Part shown: one piece after another, positions 17,496-26,397 of the stretch
How positions within the stretch are numbered: the first letter of the stretch is position 1
How the letters are laid out: each line of letters opens with the position of its first letter
Origin: Acidobacteriota bacterium
Lineage (GTDB): Bacteria; Acidobacteriota; Terriglobia; Bryobacterales; UBA6623
Reading direction: 5' to 3'
Assembly (NCBI GenBank): GCA_016125275.1
Contig: WGMB01000003.1
Coordinates: 372,001 to 436,000, forward strand
DNA: 64,000 bases
The notes under the pieces: model-generated
What the model was told of the DNA's origin: nothing
Databases searched by the model: none
The model's input: the letters and a program-made list of their open reading frames with translations, nothing else
Position numbers and translations under genes: made by a program

Positions 17496-18590
17496 ATGAG
17501 CGCCCCCCATCGACAACGCCCGACGTGCTCCGGGCCGCTGCAGAGAGGCCTCCTTCTGGCCTGCGGCTGGGGCCTTTTAGCCTTGGGATGCGGCGGTGCG
17601 GCCGCCGCGGATAGCGACCTGACCCAGGCAGCCAAGCCCGCCGTCGAGACTCCTGCCGACCAGTCAGAAACTCAGTCCTCCAAAGTACGTCGGGAAGTTC
17701 GGGCGACCGGTACAACCCAGGCGGTTCGATATTTAGTGGTCCAGTCGCCGCGGATCAGCGGACAAGGCAGCCGGCTCACGCTCGTACAACTTGCGCTGAA
17801 TGGCTCAACGGTCCAGGAAGGCGAGGTTCTTGCCGAGTTCGATCCGACCGATCAATTGGAAGCGGATCGTCAGGCTGAAGCCAAGTTCGAGGATCTGGGG
17901 CATCAGGTGGAACAGAAGCTCGCCGAAAACGAGGCCGAAGCCGCCAAGCGTCGATTGCAGCTCAGCCAGGCGGAGTCCGAGTTGGCGGATGCGGAGATCG
18001 AGCTCCGCAAGGGACCGCTGCTGAGCGAGATCGACCGTCTCAAGAACGAAACCAAGGCCGCAGCCGCGCGGGCGAAGGTGAAGAGCCTCCGCATTTCGAG
18101 TGAGCACCGCGAGGCGGCCGAGCAGAGCGCCCTGCGCGTCTTGGAGCTCCAGCGCGAGCGCCAGCGGGTGGCCCTCGATCGCGTGCACAACAACCTCTCC
18201 AAGCTCAAGCTCACCGCGCCGCTCGGCGGCATGGTGGCGCTGGAAGCCACCTGGCGCAACGGCTCGATGGGGCACGCCCAGGAGGGCGACCAAATCTACC
18301 CGGGCAGACCCCTGCTCCGCATCTTTGACCCCTCGGAGATGGAAGTGGCCGCCTATGTGGCGGAGACCGACCGGGGCGCGCTCCACCCCGGCCAGACCGC
18401 CGTCGTGGAGCTGGACGCCTATCCCGACGTGCGTTTCTCGGCGAAGCTCGCGTCGGCCAGCCCGGTGGCCGCGTCGGCGATCGGAAGTCCGATCAAGACC
18501 TTCCTGGCCCGGTTCCGTCTGGACCAGAGCGACGCCCGACTGCTGCCGGACCTGTCGGCGGTCGTCGTGCTGCAGGTGGACGAACCATGA
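17496..18590 (+). CDS. HlyD-family periplasmic adaptor lipoprotein (first of three)
   Basis: This 364-aa protein has a lipoprotein-type signal (GWGLLALGC lipobox). The adaptor layout follows: a lipoyl-type half with VQSPRISGQGSRLTLVQLALNGSTVQEGEVLAEFDPTD, a long coiled-coil hairpin (about 125-235, Glu/Ala/Arg-rich), the second lipoyl half KLTAPLGGMVAL, and a beta-barrel with DPSEMEVAAYVAETDRG and HPGQTAVVELDAYP. Adaptors bridge inner-membrane ABC or RND transporters to an outer-membrane channel. It overlaps the next adaptor by ATGA, so expression is coupled. No outer-membrane factor gene is nearby. Confidence 0.85.
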   Translation: MSAPHRQRPTCSGPLQRGLLLACGWGLLALGCGGAAAADSDLTQAAKPAVETPADQSETQSSKVRREVRATGTTQAVRYLVVQSPRISGQGSRLTLVQLALNGSTVQEGEVLAEFDPTDQLEADRQAEAKFEDLGHQVEQKLAENEAEAAKRRLQLSQAESELADAEIELRKGPLLSEIDRLKNETKAAAARAKVKSLRISSEHREAAEQSALRVLELQRERQRVALDRVHNNLSKLKLTAPLGGMVALEATWRNGSMGHAQEGDQIYPGRPLLRIFDPSEMEVAAYVAETDRGALHPGQTAVVELDAYPDVRFSAKLASASPVAASAIGSPIKTFLARFRLDQSDARLLPDLSAVVVLQVDEP

Positions 18591-19879
18591 CGGAAACGGC
18601 GCGCCAGCCCGGCTTGGAGCCGGAGCCGCGGGCTGCGTCCGCCCCGACGCGGGGCAAGCGCCGCTTGTGGGCCGGCCTGCTCATGGTTGCTTGCTTGGCG
18701 GCGATCGCCGCGGGCGGAGCCTCCCTGTTTCGCGGCCGACAGACGGACGGGAACTTGCCGACGGCGCAGGCCCGCGTGGGAGAGTTCCTGGCCTTGGTGC
18801 GCTGTCGCGGCGAGCTGCGCGCCGGCCGTTCAGCGCAGATGGTGGCGCCCCTCAACGTTCCCGAGCTGCGCATCGTCTGGCTGGCCAAGGAGGGAGAGCC
18901 GATCCGGCAAGGCGAACCCGTGATTCGCTTTGACCCCTCCAGCGCGTCGCGGCAGCTTGCCGAGAAGAAGGCGGCCCTCGAAGAGGCGACGGCGAAGCTC
19001 GAACAAGCCGAAGCGGAGGCGCGAATCGAAGCCGAACAGGACCGCTTGGATCTCGCCAACGCCCGCTATGAGGTGGAGAGGGCGGAGCTGGAGGTCTCGA
19101 AGTCCGAGATCCTCAGCGCCATGCAGGCCGAGCGCAGCCGGTTGGCTCTCGAGCTGACCCGCGAGAAGCAGCGCGTGCAGGAAGCGACGAATCGGCTGCA
19201 CGTCGCCTCGAGCGCCGCAAAGGTGGCGGCGCTGCGTCGGGGCAAAGACGAGGCGCAATCCGAGGTCGAGCTGACCGAGTATCGCCTGTCCCGGATGGAG
19301 CTGACCGCGCCGCTGAACGGCATCATCGTCTTTCTCGACAACTACTCGCAGGGCTGGATGAACGCCAAGCCGTTCAAGGTGGGCGACCAGGTCTGGCCCG
19401 GCGCGGCGATCGCGGAGATCCCGGATCTGTCCACGCTGGAGATGGAGGGCAAGCTGGAGGAGACCGATCGGGGCCGGGTGCGGGAGGGCCGCGAGGTTCG
19501 GGTTCGGCTGGACGCTCTGCCCGAGCTCTCCCTGGAGGCCCGGCTGCGAGGGGTTTCGCCGCTCACGCAGCAGAGCTTCGACTGGCCGCCGACGCGGGAT
19601 TTTCGCGGCTACGCCCCGATCGCGAAGCCCGACGAGAGGCTGCGGCCCGGCATGACGGGGACGATGGACATCGTCGTCCATCGCATCGCCGACGCGGTCA
19701 TCGTCCCGGCGCAGGCGCTATTTACGCTCGAAGGCAAGCCGGTCGTCTACGTCAGGCAGGGCCGTTCCTACCGCCCGACGGTCGTCGAGATCACCGCGGA
19801 GAACCCGGATGAGTTTGCGATCGCCGGTATCGCCGGCGACGCGACATTGGCGCTGGCTGAACCGGAGGCCCAGCCGTGA
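18587..19879 (+). CDS. HlyD-family periplasmic adaptor, membrane anchored (second of three)
   Basis: The 430-aa protein has an N-terminal basic stretch and one TM helix (about 25-46: LWAGLLMVACLAAIAAGG). It continues with a lipoyl half ending AKEGEPIRQGEPVIRFDPSS, a long Glu/Ala/Arg coiled-coil hairpin (about 120-235), a second lipoyl half MELTAPLNGIIVFL, and beta-barrel/membrane-proximal domains (EETDRGRVREGREVRVRLDALP; RLRPGMTGTMDIVV). It has MacA/HlyD-type domain order but only modest sequence resemblance to the other two adaptors. It overlaps both neighbours (ATGA upstream, GTGA downstream), which suggests stoichiometric expression. Confidence 0.85.
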   Translation: MTETARQPGLEPEPRAASAPTRGKRRLWAGLLMVACLAAIAAGGASLFRGRQTDGNLPTAQARVGEFLALVRCRGELRAGRSAQMVAPLNVPELRIVWLAKEGEPIRQGEPVIRFDPSSASRQLAEKKAALEEATAKLEQAEAEARIEAEQDRLDLANARYEVERAELEVSKSEILSAMQAERSRLALELTREKQRVQEATNRLHVASSAAKVAALRRGKDEAQSEVELTEYRLSRMELTAPLNGIIVFLDNYSQGWMNAKPFKVGDQVWPGAAIAEIPDLSTLEMEGKLEETDRGRVREGREVRVRLDALPELSLEARLRGVSPLTQQSFDWPPTRDFRGYAPIAKPDERLRPGMTGTMDIVVHRIADAVIVPAQALFTLEGKPVVYVRQGRSYRPTVVEITAENPDEFAIAGIAGDATLALAEPEAQP

Positions 19880-21162
19880 AGCTGTTTCTGGCGCTGGCCG
19901 GGGCCCTGGCGGCGCTCGGTCTGATCGGCGTTTGGCTTCATGGTGAGGAAGACGCCGAGGCCGTGGCGACCGTCGCGGCGGCCCCCAGCACTCCCAGCAC
20001 GGTCGTGCGCAGCGGCGAGGTCGTCTTCAACGTGACCGCCCGGGGCGAGTTGCAGGGCAGCCAGAGCGTCATGTTGACGGCCCCGATGACGGGCAGCGCC
20101 GAGTTGGTCATCACCGACCTGCGCACGGCGGGCGAGCTGGTGCAGGAGGGCGACGTGGCGGTGGAGTTCGACATCACCGAGCTGACCTTCAATCTGCGCG
20201 AGGCGCAAGCGGATTTGGCGGAGGCCGAGCAACGGCTGGCGCAGTCCAAAGCGGAAAGCCTGGCCAAAGCGGAAGAGGCCCGCTTCCTGTTGCTGCAAGC
20301 CGAGAGCGACTTGGCGATCGCCGAGTTGGAGGCGCGGCGCAATGAGCTGCTCGCCGCCATCGTGGCTCGTCAGAACGATTTGGCCGTAGGCTCCGCTCGC
20401 GACCGTCTGCAACAGCTCCAGACCGACTTGGCCAGCCGCCAAGCCACCAGCGACGCCGGCGTCGCCATCCAGGAAGCCGCCGTCAACAAGGCCCGCGTCA
20501 AGGCCGAAACGGCGCAGAAGACGATCGAGTCGATGACTCTGCGGGCGCCCCGGGACGGCTATGTCTCGCTGCAGCAGAATCAGGGCAGCGGCTTCTTTTC
20601 CTGGGGCATGCAGTTGCCGATCTACCAGGTCGGCGACACGGTTCGGCCCGGAATGGCCGTCGCGCAGGTGCTCGACCTGGGCGGCTGGGAGCTCAGCGCG
20701 CGGCTGGCGGAGTTGGACCGCGGTCACCTCTCGGTCGGCCAGCCGGCTCGCATCCGCGTGGCGGGCGTGCCGGGCAGCCGCTTCGAGGGCCGCGTCAAGA
20801 GCATCGGCAACACCAGCGGTCCGCCATGGGATCGCCGCTTCGAGTGCAAGCTCTCGATCGAGAACCCCAGCCCGGACTTGCGTCCCGGCATGAGCGCCGA
20901 GATCGAGATCGAGACCGAACGCATCGAGGCCGCTCTGTGGGTGCCGTCCCAGGCCCTCTTCGATCGGGACGGGCAGAAGTTCGTGTACCGCTGGGATGAC
21001 GGCGCGTTCTCCGCCGTGGACGTCGGACTCGTGCGGGCCGGAGAGAGCCAGACCGTCATCGAAGGGTTGGCCGAGGGAGACGTCGTCGCGCTCGCCGATC
21101 CTTCCAAGATGCAGGAGGCGGTCACGTCGTCCACGGCGACGGACGCACTGACGAACCGATGA
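19876..21162 (+). CDS. HlyD-family periplasmic adaptor (third of three)
   Basis: The 428-aa protein begins with a hydrophobic anchor or signal (KLFLALAGALAALGLIGVWL). Next come a lipoyl half (LRTAGELVQEGDVAVEFDITE), a coiled-coil hairpin of about 125 residues (95-220), the second half TLRAPRDGYVSL, an insertion (NQGSGFFSWGMQLPIYQVGD), and beta-barrel and membrane-proximal domains ending with DLRPGMSAEIEIE and VPSQALFDRDGQKFVYRW. The GTG start at 19876 overlaps the preceding stop, and its own stop overlaps the permease start (ATGA). It is the best candidate for the direct MacA-like partner of the permease that follows. Confidence 0.85.
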   Translation: MKLFLALAGALAALGLIGVWLHGEEDAEAVATVAAAPSTPSTVVRSGEVVFNVTARGELQGSQSVMLTAPMTGSAELVITDLRTAGELVQEGDVAVEFDITELTFNLREAQADLAEAEQRLAQSKAESLAKAEEARFLLLQAESDLAIAELEARRNELLAAIVARQNDLAVGSARDRLQQLQTDLASRQATSDAGVAIQEAAVNKARVKAETAQKTIESMTLRAPRDGYVSLQQNQGSGFFSWGMQLPIYQVGDTVRPGMAVAQVLDLGGWELSARLAELDRGHLSVGQPARIRVAGVPGSRFEGRVKSIGNTSGPPWDRRFECKLSIENPSPDLRPGMSAEIEIETERIEAALWVPSQALFDRDGQKFVYRWDDGAFSAVDVGLVRAGESQTVIEGLAEGDVVALADPSKMQEAVTSSTATDALTNR

Positions 21163-22442
21163 GCGCACCGGTACGGCGCAGCTTTGGCTACAGCCTGCGG
21201 CGCGGGCTCGCAGATCTCCGCATGGCCGCCGAGAACCTGCGCGCGCAAGCCGTTCGCACGCTGCTCACGGCGCTGGGGATCGTCTTCGGCGTGGGTTCGG
21301 TGATCGGCATGCTCGCAATCGGAGCCGGAGCCCGCGAAGAGTCTCTGCGCTTCATCGAAGAGCTCGGCGTCCGCAACGTGCTGGTGGAGTCCCGGCCGGC
21401 GGCGAGCCGCGAAGAGCTGCAGCAGCGGCGCAAAACATCCCCCGGGCTCACCGAGCGCGACGTCCGCATTCTGGAGGCCAACATTGCGGACCTCGAAACC
21501 CTTTCCCCGCGGCGAACCCTCCACCCCAGCCGGCTGCTACCGAAACCCTCCAAGGAAACCCCGGAGATGTATGGGGTTCGATCCTCCTACGCGGTCATTC
21601 ACAGCTTGCGGGCGGGCGAGGGGACGTTCTTCAACGACGACCACGACGCCTCCAGCGCCTCGGTCTGCGTGCTCGGAGAGGCCGCCAAGATCAACCTGCT
21701 CGGCTACGGCTCGGCGCTGGGCAAACACATCAAGGTCAATGACACCTGGCTCGAAGTGATCGGGGTGCTCGGCGAGCGCTCCCGCGCGGGGGACCGCAGC
21801 CTAGGCGGCCAGTTGGAAGACCTCAACAACCGCATCTACATCCCGTTCAATACCTTCCAGTACCGCTTTTGGGACCAGAGCAGCTTCATGAAGGACGAGC
21901 TCGACGGCATCGACCTGCGGTTGACGCCGGAGGCCGACAGCATCGCCACTGCCAAGGTGGTGACGGCCGTGCTCAGCTCGACGCACAAAGGCGTGGAGGA
22001 CTTCTCCGTCACCATTCCGGCGGCCCTGCTGGCGCAGCAGCAGAGAACCCAGACGATCTTCACCTACGTGATGGTCGCGATCTCGGCGATCTCGTTGCTG
22101 GTCGGCGGCATCGGCATCATGAACATCGTGCTGGCCACCGTCCTCGAGCGGACTCGCGAAATCGGAGTGCGGCGCGCCACGGGAGCCCGCCGAGTGGACA
22201 TCGTGCGCCAGTTTCTAGCCGAGGCGACCCTGATCTCCATCGGTGGAGGCCTGCTGGGGATCGGCTTCGGCTTCTTCTTGTCCTGGCTGATCGCCAACGT
22301 GGCTCAGTGGAAGACGATCGTCACGCCCGTCTCGGTCGGCGTGGCGTTTGGGGTTTCCGTGGCGATCGGAGTGCTGTTCGGGCTCTACCCGGCGGTCAAA
22401 GCCGCGCAGATCGACCCGATCGAAGCCCTGCGGTACGAGTAA
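21159..22442 (+). CDS. MacB-like ABC transporter permease (FtsX/MacB_PCD), no ATPase domain
   Basis: This 427-aa protein shows the MacB type VII ABC topology: an N-terminal helix (LRAQAVRTLLTALGIVFGVG), a periplasmic core domain (about 60-300) and three C-terminal FtsX helices. The typical motif SLLVGGIGIMNIVL is followed by ERTREIGVRRATGAR. It ends DPIEALRYE, as MacB-type permeases do. Such permeases work by mechanotransmission and need a cytosolic ATPase, which is absent from this protein and from the operon; the next gene is convergent 2 bp away. The ATPase must be encoded elsewhere or shared. Confidence 0.9.
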   Translation: MSAPVRRSFGYSLRRGLADLRMAAENLRAQAVRTLLTALGIVFGVGSVIGMLAIGAGAREESLRFIEELGVRNVLVESRPAASREELQQRRKTSPGLTERDVRILEANIADLETLSPRRTLHPSRLLPKPSKETPEMYGVRSSYAVIHSLRAGEGTFFNDDHDASSASVCVLGEAAKINLLGYGSALGKHIKVNDTWLEVIGVLGERSRAGDRSLGGQLEDLNNRIYIPFNTFQYRFWDQSSFMKDELDGIDLRLTPEADSIATAKVVTAVLSSTHKGVEDFSVTIPAALLAQQQRTQTIFTYVMVAISAISLLVGGIGIMNIVLATVLERTREIGVRRATGARRVDIVRQFLAEATLISIGGGLLGIGFGFFLSWLIANVAQWKTIVTPVSVGVAFGVSVAIGVLFGLYPAVKAAQIDPIEALRYE

Positions 22443-22444
22443 AG

Positions 22445-23371
22445 TTAGCGCGGTGCCGTCGCGGTCACGGCGAGGCTGTGGACCTGGATCAGCATGTCAG
22501 CGGCGCGGTCGCCGTCGGGATCGTTCTCCGGATCGAGCGGAACGAACAGCGTGACTTCCTCGCGCCGGGACAGGACGTTGCTGGCCACCAGGGCCCGCAT
22601 CATCCAGATGGCCGTCTCCACGTCCGGGCCATCGAATCCGCACCAGCCGGGGTAGTCTCGGGTCGTCGGGCGGAGCCCGGTGGCCCGCTGGACCTTCTCG
22701 GAGAGTCGAGCCTTGACCGCCAAGAGCCTTTCCGGCTTCACGACGGAACCTGGAAACGCCGGCTGGAGCAGCGGCGCCGTGTCCGCCATGCGGCCCAGCA
22801 GCTCAGCGACCTCGCGCTGTTCGGCGGGCCGCGTGTGGTCGAGCCAGTAGTGCGCCGTCTTGGCTACGGCCGTCACTACGTTCTTGATTTCCTTCTCGAT
22901 CCGGTACGTCGGTCCGGCCGGCAGATACAGCTTCGTCCCCCGCCAGAAGGCCGGCACGTTCTCCATGTTGATCGCGCGCACCAGCCAGTCCGCCGATGTC
23001 TCGGCCACGCACTCCAGCGAGATCCAGCCGGGAATCTCCGAGGGCCCGCCGCGCAGCCCGGTCGCCAGGATGATTCCCCGGCAGATCTCCGCGGCCACGT
23101 CCTCATAGCGCTCCTGGTCGTCGGCCACCTCCACGGCGGTGGCGGAGGCGAGCAGATTGCCTTTGTGGGGAGGACCGCCGGCCATGGCCAAGTCGCAGAA
23201 CGATCCCCAGATGCGGTTCCAGGCGACCTTGCCTTCGCCGTCGTACTTGAGGCCGGCGGAGCCCATCGAGACCGGCTGCACGTCCTCGTAGCAGTAGCGG
23301 TACTGCTCGGGAAGCAGCGTCCGGATGCGGGACTCCAACGACTCGAGCGTCCCTGGGATCTCCATGCTCAT
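22445..23371 (-). CDS. Uncharacterised protein with internal duplication
   Basis: The 308-aa soluble protein belongs to no family I recognise. It has no signal peptide or TM helix. Two gapless 49-residue copies are visible: residues 103-151 (starting ATGLRGGPSEIPGW, with WLVRAINMENV) and 230-278 (starting ATGLRPTTRDYPGW, with WMMRALVASNV), sharing 16 identical positions. The N-terminal part has the distinctive segments WNRIWGSFCDLAMAGG and PPHKGNLL, which could form an active or ligand site. ATG 23371 (or 23365) is preferred because AAGGA lies 6 nt upstream and the frame above it (to 23530) is arginine-rich noise. It sits between the adaptor operon and ADOP, on the same strand as ADOP. Confidence 0.7.
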   Translation of the reverse strand: MSMEIPGTLESLESRIRTLLPEQYRYCYEDVQPVSMGSAGLKYDGEGKVAWNRIWGSFCDLAMAGGPPHKGNLLASATAVEVADDQERYEDVAAEICRGIILATGLRGGPSEIPGWISLECVAETSADWLVRAINMENVPAFWRGTKLYLPAGPTYRIEKEIKNVVTAVAKTAHYWLDHTRPAEQREVAELLGRMADTAPLLQPAFPGSVVKPERLLAVKARLSEKVQRATGLRPTTRDYPGWCGFDGPDVETAIWMMRALVASNVLSRREEVTLFVPLDPENDPDGDRAADMLIQVHSLAVTATAPR

Positions 23372-23481
23372 GATCGTCCTTGTTCGACGAGCTCCCGCAC
23401 GTCGGGCCGGGACGGCCGTTGCGACGCCCCGCCTCTTCCAGCTTACCGATTCGCGCACGGGGCTGCGAAGGAGCTGCGGTC

Positions 23482-26199
23482 CTACTCGTTGCGGAGCGCG
23501 ACGTTCGGGTCCACACGCGCGGCGCGCCACGCCGGCAGCCCGCCGGCCGCCAGAGCGACTGCCGCCATCGTCGCCACCACGAAGGCGATCGTGCCCGCGT
23601 CGGTCGGCTGCACGCCGAACAGCAGCGACGCGATCAGCCGGTTCAGCACCAGCGCTCCCGCCAGACCGAGGACCACGCCGATCGCCGTCACCGCCAGACC
23701 CTGCCTCAGCACCTGGCCGACCACGTCGGAACGAGTCGCCCCCAGGGCCACGCGAATGCCGATCTCGCGCCGGCGCTCGTTGACCATGTAGGAGAGCACC
23801 CCGTAGGCGCCGAGGGCCGCCAGCAGCAACGCCGCTCCGGCAAACGCGCCCAGCAGCAGCGCCAACAGCCTCGGCCGGCGAATGGCTTCGGCAAAGACCG
23901 ATTCCATTTCCCGCAGCCGCACTACCGGGACGGCCGGATCCACGTCCCGCACGACGCGTTCGACTGTTGCGGATAGAGCCGACGGCGGCAGCGTCGTCCG
24001 CATCACCACGTTCATGCTCGGCGGCGCCACGCCGTGCTGGTCCAGTGACAGGTAGACTTCCGTGCCGGCCGAGCGCTCGACGCCGCGCTGCGGAACGTCC
24101 TTGGCGACGCCCACGACCGTGTGCCAGACGTCCTCGGAACCGCCGAACGACCAGCCCGGAGGCCGCAGCCGACGACCCAGCGGATTCTCGTCCTTCCAGA
24201 GCCGCTTCGCCAACGTCTCATTGACGACGACGGACTTCGCCTGTGATGCGCCGTCGTTGCGCTCGAAGCCGCGCCCGGCGACGATCGGAACGCCCAGCGT
24301 CCCAAAGTAGTCGCCCATCACGAACTGGTAGTAGTCGATCGCCTCGGACGGCTTTCCCTCGTCGGAGACGTAGTTCTCGATCGGCGTCGCGATCGCGTCG
24401 GGGGTCCGGTTGGGCGGCAGCCCCGACATGGCGACCGTTCCCAGCACCCCTGGGACGGAGCGCAATCCGTCGAGGACGCGCTGGTACGCTTGGGCGCGCG
24501 TGTCGGCTTCGGAGTTCGCCATCGGCAACGTCATCGAGAACGTCACCAGGCGCGAACGATCAAAACCCGCATCGAGCTCGGTGAGGTTCCGGACCGTCCG
24601 CACCAACAAGCCCGCGGCGAGGACCAGCATCACCGCGCAAGCGACCTGAGCGACCACCAATCCGCGGCGCGCGTATTGCCGCGAGGCGCCGGCGGAGCCT
24701 CTCCCGCCCTCCTTGAGCGCGGCCGCCACGCCGGGACCGCCTCGGCGACCGAGCGACACGAATCCGAACAGCAGGGCGGCCCCCACGGAAAGCCCGAGGG
24801 CCAGTAGCAGCGCCGGCCCGTCGAGCGTCAACTCGGCCGCCCTGGGAATGCTGCCGGGATAGGCGCGGACGAGCGCCCGGAGGCCGGCGTCCGCCAGCAG
24901 CAGCCCCAGGATTCCGCCGGACGCAGACAAGATCGCGCCTTCGGTGACCGCCTGCCGCAGTAACCGCCCGCGACTTGCGCCGAGCGCGGTGCGCAGCGCC
25001 AGCTCCCGCCTCCTGGAGCCTGCGCGGGCCAGCGCCAGATTCGAGAGGTTGGCGCAGACGATCAGCAGCACGAATCCCACGGCGGCTTGGAGCGCCCAAA
25101 GCGGTTCCCTGGCGCCTCCGACGATGGCGTCCCGCAGCGGCTGGAGCCGGAGCGTGTGGTCCGAGATGGCCGCGGGGCGATTGGTGGGGACGTGGCCGGC
25201 GTCACCGACGCGCTCGCCCCACTGGTCGACCAGCGCGCTGAGCTCGGCCTCCGCCGCCTTCGCGGAGACCTCCGCCTTGCGCCTCGCTATGGCGTAGAGG
25301 ACGTGGGTCTCTCGCTGCCGGGCCATGTCCGGGTGCAGCCAGAGGGGCAGCCAAACTTGGACGCGGCGATCCATGACGTCAGCCCCGGGCGGCATGACGC
25401 CGACGATCTCATGCGGCCGGCCCTCGATCGGAACGGTTTGTCCCACAAGGGGCCGCGCGGAGAATGCGGTCGTCCACAGCTCGTGGGAGAGGATCGCGAC
25501 CGGCGGCGGCAGCGTCCCCGCCCAATGCTCGGTCTCGTCCTCGGTAAAGAGCCGGCCCTGTTGCGGCAGGAGCCCGAGGGTCCCCAGCAGATGCGCGTCG
25601 ACGGAAACGGAGCGCACGCGCAGCGGCTGGTCTCCGGCGACCAGGTTGACCTCGCCGGTGGTGTAGGTGGCCCCGCCCGTGGCGTACGCGCCCACGTCGG
25701 CGAACGATCGGCTCATGCGACGCAGCTCGGCGTATTCGGGCGCGGAGAGAGGCCCTCGAAGCTCCCCCGCGGCCGGCGAGGCCGCCGTTAGATCCATCAG
25801 TTGCTCGGGGTCGGGATAGTCGAGAGGCTGGAGCAGCGCGTGATCGACGATCGTGAAGATCGCCGTGTTCGCCCCGATTCCCAACGCCAGGGTGGCGATG
25901 ACCACGGCCGCGAAGCCGGGGCTCTTTCTCACCGATCGCACGGCATGGCGCAAGTCCCGCACAAAGTCCTCGATCAGCCGCACGCGTCGCATGTCCCGGC
26001 ATTCCTCCTTGTAGAGCTCGACGCCTCCGACCGCGCGGCGCGCTGCCCGGCGAGCCTCCTCCGGCCCCATGCCGGCCGAAAGGTTCTCCTGGGTCAAGTG
26101 ATCCAGGTGGAAGCGAAGCTCGGCGTCGAGCTCGCCGTCGACCTCGTGGCGGCGGAACAGCGACCGCAGCCGCAAGCGAAGTTTTTCGAACATCCGCAT
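23482..26199 (-). CDS. ADOP-family permease (acidobacterial duplicated orphan permease)
   Basis: At 905 aa this is full length for the family. The N-terminal cytosolic region (MRMFEKLRLRLRSLFRRHEVDGELDAEL, split here by the helix start near residue 80) is typical of ADOP proteins. It is followed by a first MacB_PCD/FtsX module (ALGIGANTAIFTIVDHALLQPL; GARREL-like SRRRELALRTALGASRG) and a second module (AYGVLSYMVNERRREIGIRVALGATRSDV), ending in VDPNVALRNE. These duplicated permeases have no dedicated ATPase and are numerous in Acidobacteria; substrates are unknown. A GGAGG Shine-Dalgarno precedes the ATG. A 24-bp dyad sits 38 bp upstream; PadR regulators often accompany ADOP genes but none is in this window. 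Confidence 0.95.
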   Translation of the reverse strand: MRMFEKLRLRLRSLFRRHEVDGELDAELRFHLDHLTQENLSAGMGPEEARRAARRAVGGVELYKEECRDMRRVRLIEDFVRDLRHAVRSVRKSPGFAAVVIATLALGIGANTAIFTIVDHALLQPLDYPDPEQLMDLTAASPAAGELRGPLSAPEYAELRRMSRSFADVGAYATGGATYTTGEVNLVAGDQPLRVRSVSVDAHLLGTLGLLPQQGRLFTEDETEHWAGTLPPPVAILSHELWTTAFSARPLVGQTVPIEGRPHEIVGVMPPGADVMDRRVQVWLPLWLHPDMARQRETHVLYAIARRKAEVSAKAAEAELSALVDQWGERVGDAGHVPTNRPAAISDHTLRLQPLRDAIVGGAREPLWALQAAVGFVLLIVCANLSNLALARAGSRRRELALRTALGASRGRLLRQAVTEGAILSASGGILGLLLADAGLRALVRAYPGSIPRAAELTLDGPALLLALGLSVGAALLFGFVSLGRRGGPGVAAALKEGGRGSAGASRQYARRGLVVAQVACAVMLVLAAGLLVRTVRNLTELDAGFDRSRLVTFSMTLPMANSEADTRAQAYQRVLDGLRSVPGVLGTVAMSGLPPNRTPDAIATPIENYVSDEGKPSEAIDYYQFVMGDYFGTLGVPIVAGRGFERNDGASQAKSVVVNETLAKRLWKDENPLGRRLRPPGWSFGGSEDVWHTVVGVAKDVPQRGVERSAGTEVYLSLDQHGVAPPSMNVVMRTTLPPSALSATVERVVRDVDPAVPVVRLREMESVFAEAIRRPRLLALLLGAFAGAALLLAALGAYGVLSYMVNERRREIGIRVALGATRSDVVGQVLRQGLAVTAIGVVLGLAGALVLNRLIASLLFGVQPTDAGTIAFVVATMAAVALAAGGLPAWRAARVDPNVALRNE

Positions 26200-26236
26200 C
26201 GCTCATCCTCCGCCCAAGGCCAGACGGGCACACCTA

Positions 26237-26260
26237 GATCGTCAACAATTGTAGATGATC
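26237..26260 (-). promoter_or_regulatory. 24-bp imperfect palindrome upstream of ADOP
   Basis: GATCGTCAACA-AT-TGTAGATGATC pairs at 9 of 11 positions, with a perfect ACAATTGT core at 26245-26252. It lies 38-61 bp upstream of the ADOP start, in an AT-richer island, and looks like a dimeric repressor operator. The surrounding 26200-26397 holds no gene. Confidence 0.45.
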
Positions 26261-26397
26261 AATGTATCGACCGACAAGCCGAGATCCCGGGCAGTCCTAT
26301 GGCCCAGCTTCCGGAAGTCTATGGGGATGGGGAGGGGCGGGCGCCAGGAGGACCGGCAACCTGGTTGGGACTCAGCGGAGACTCGTCGAGCGGCCGG

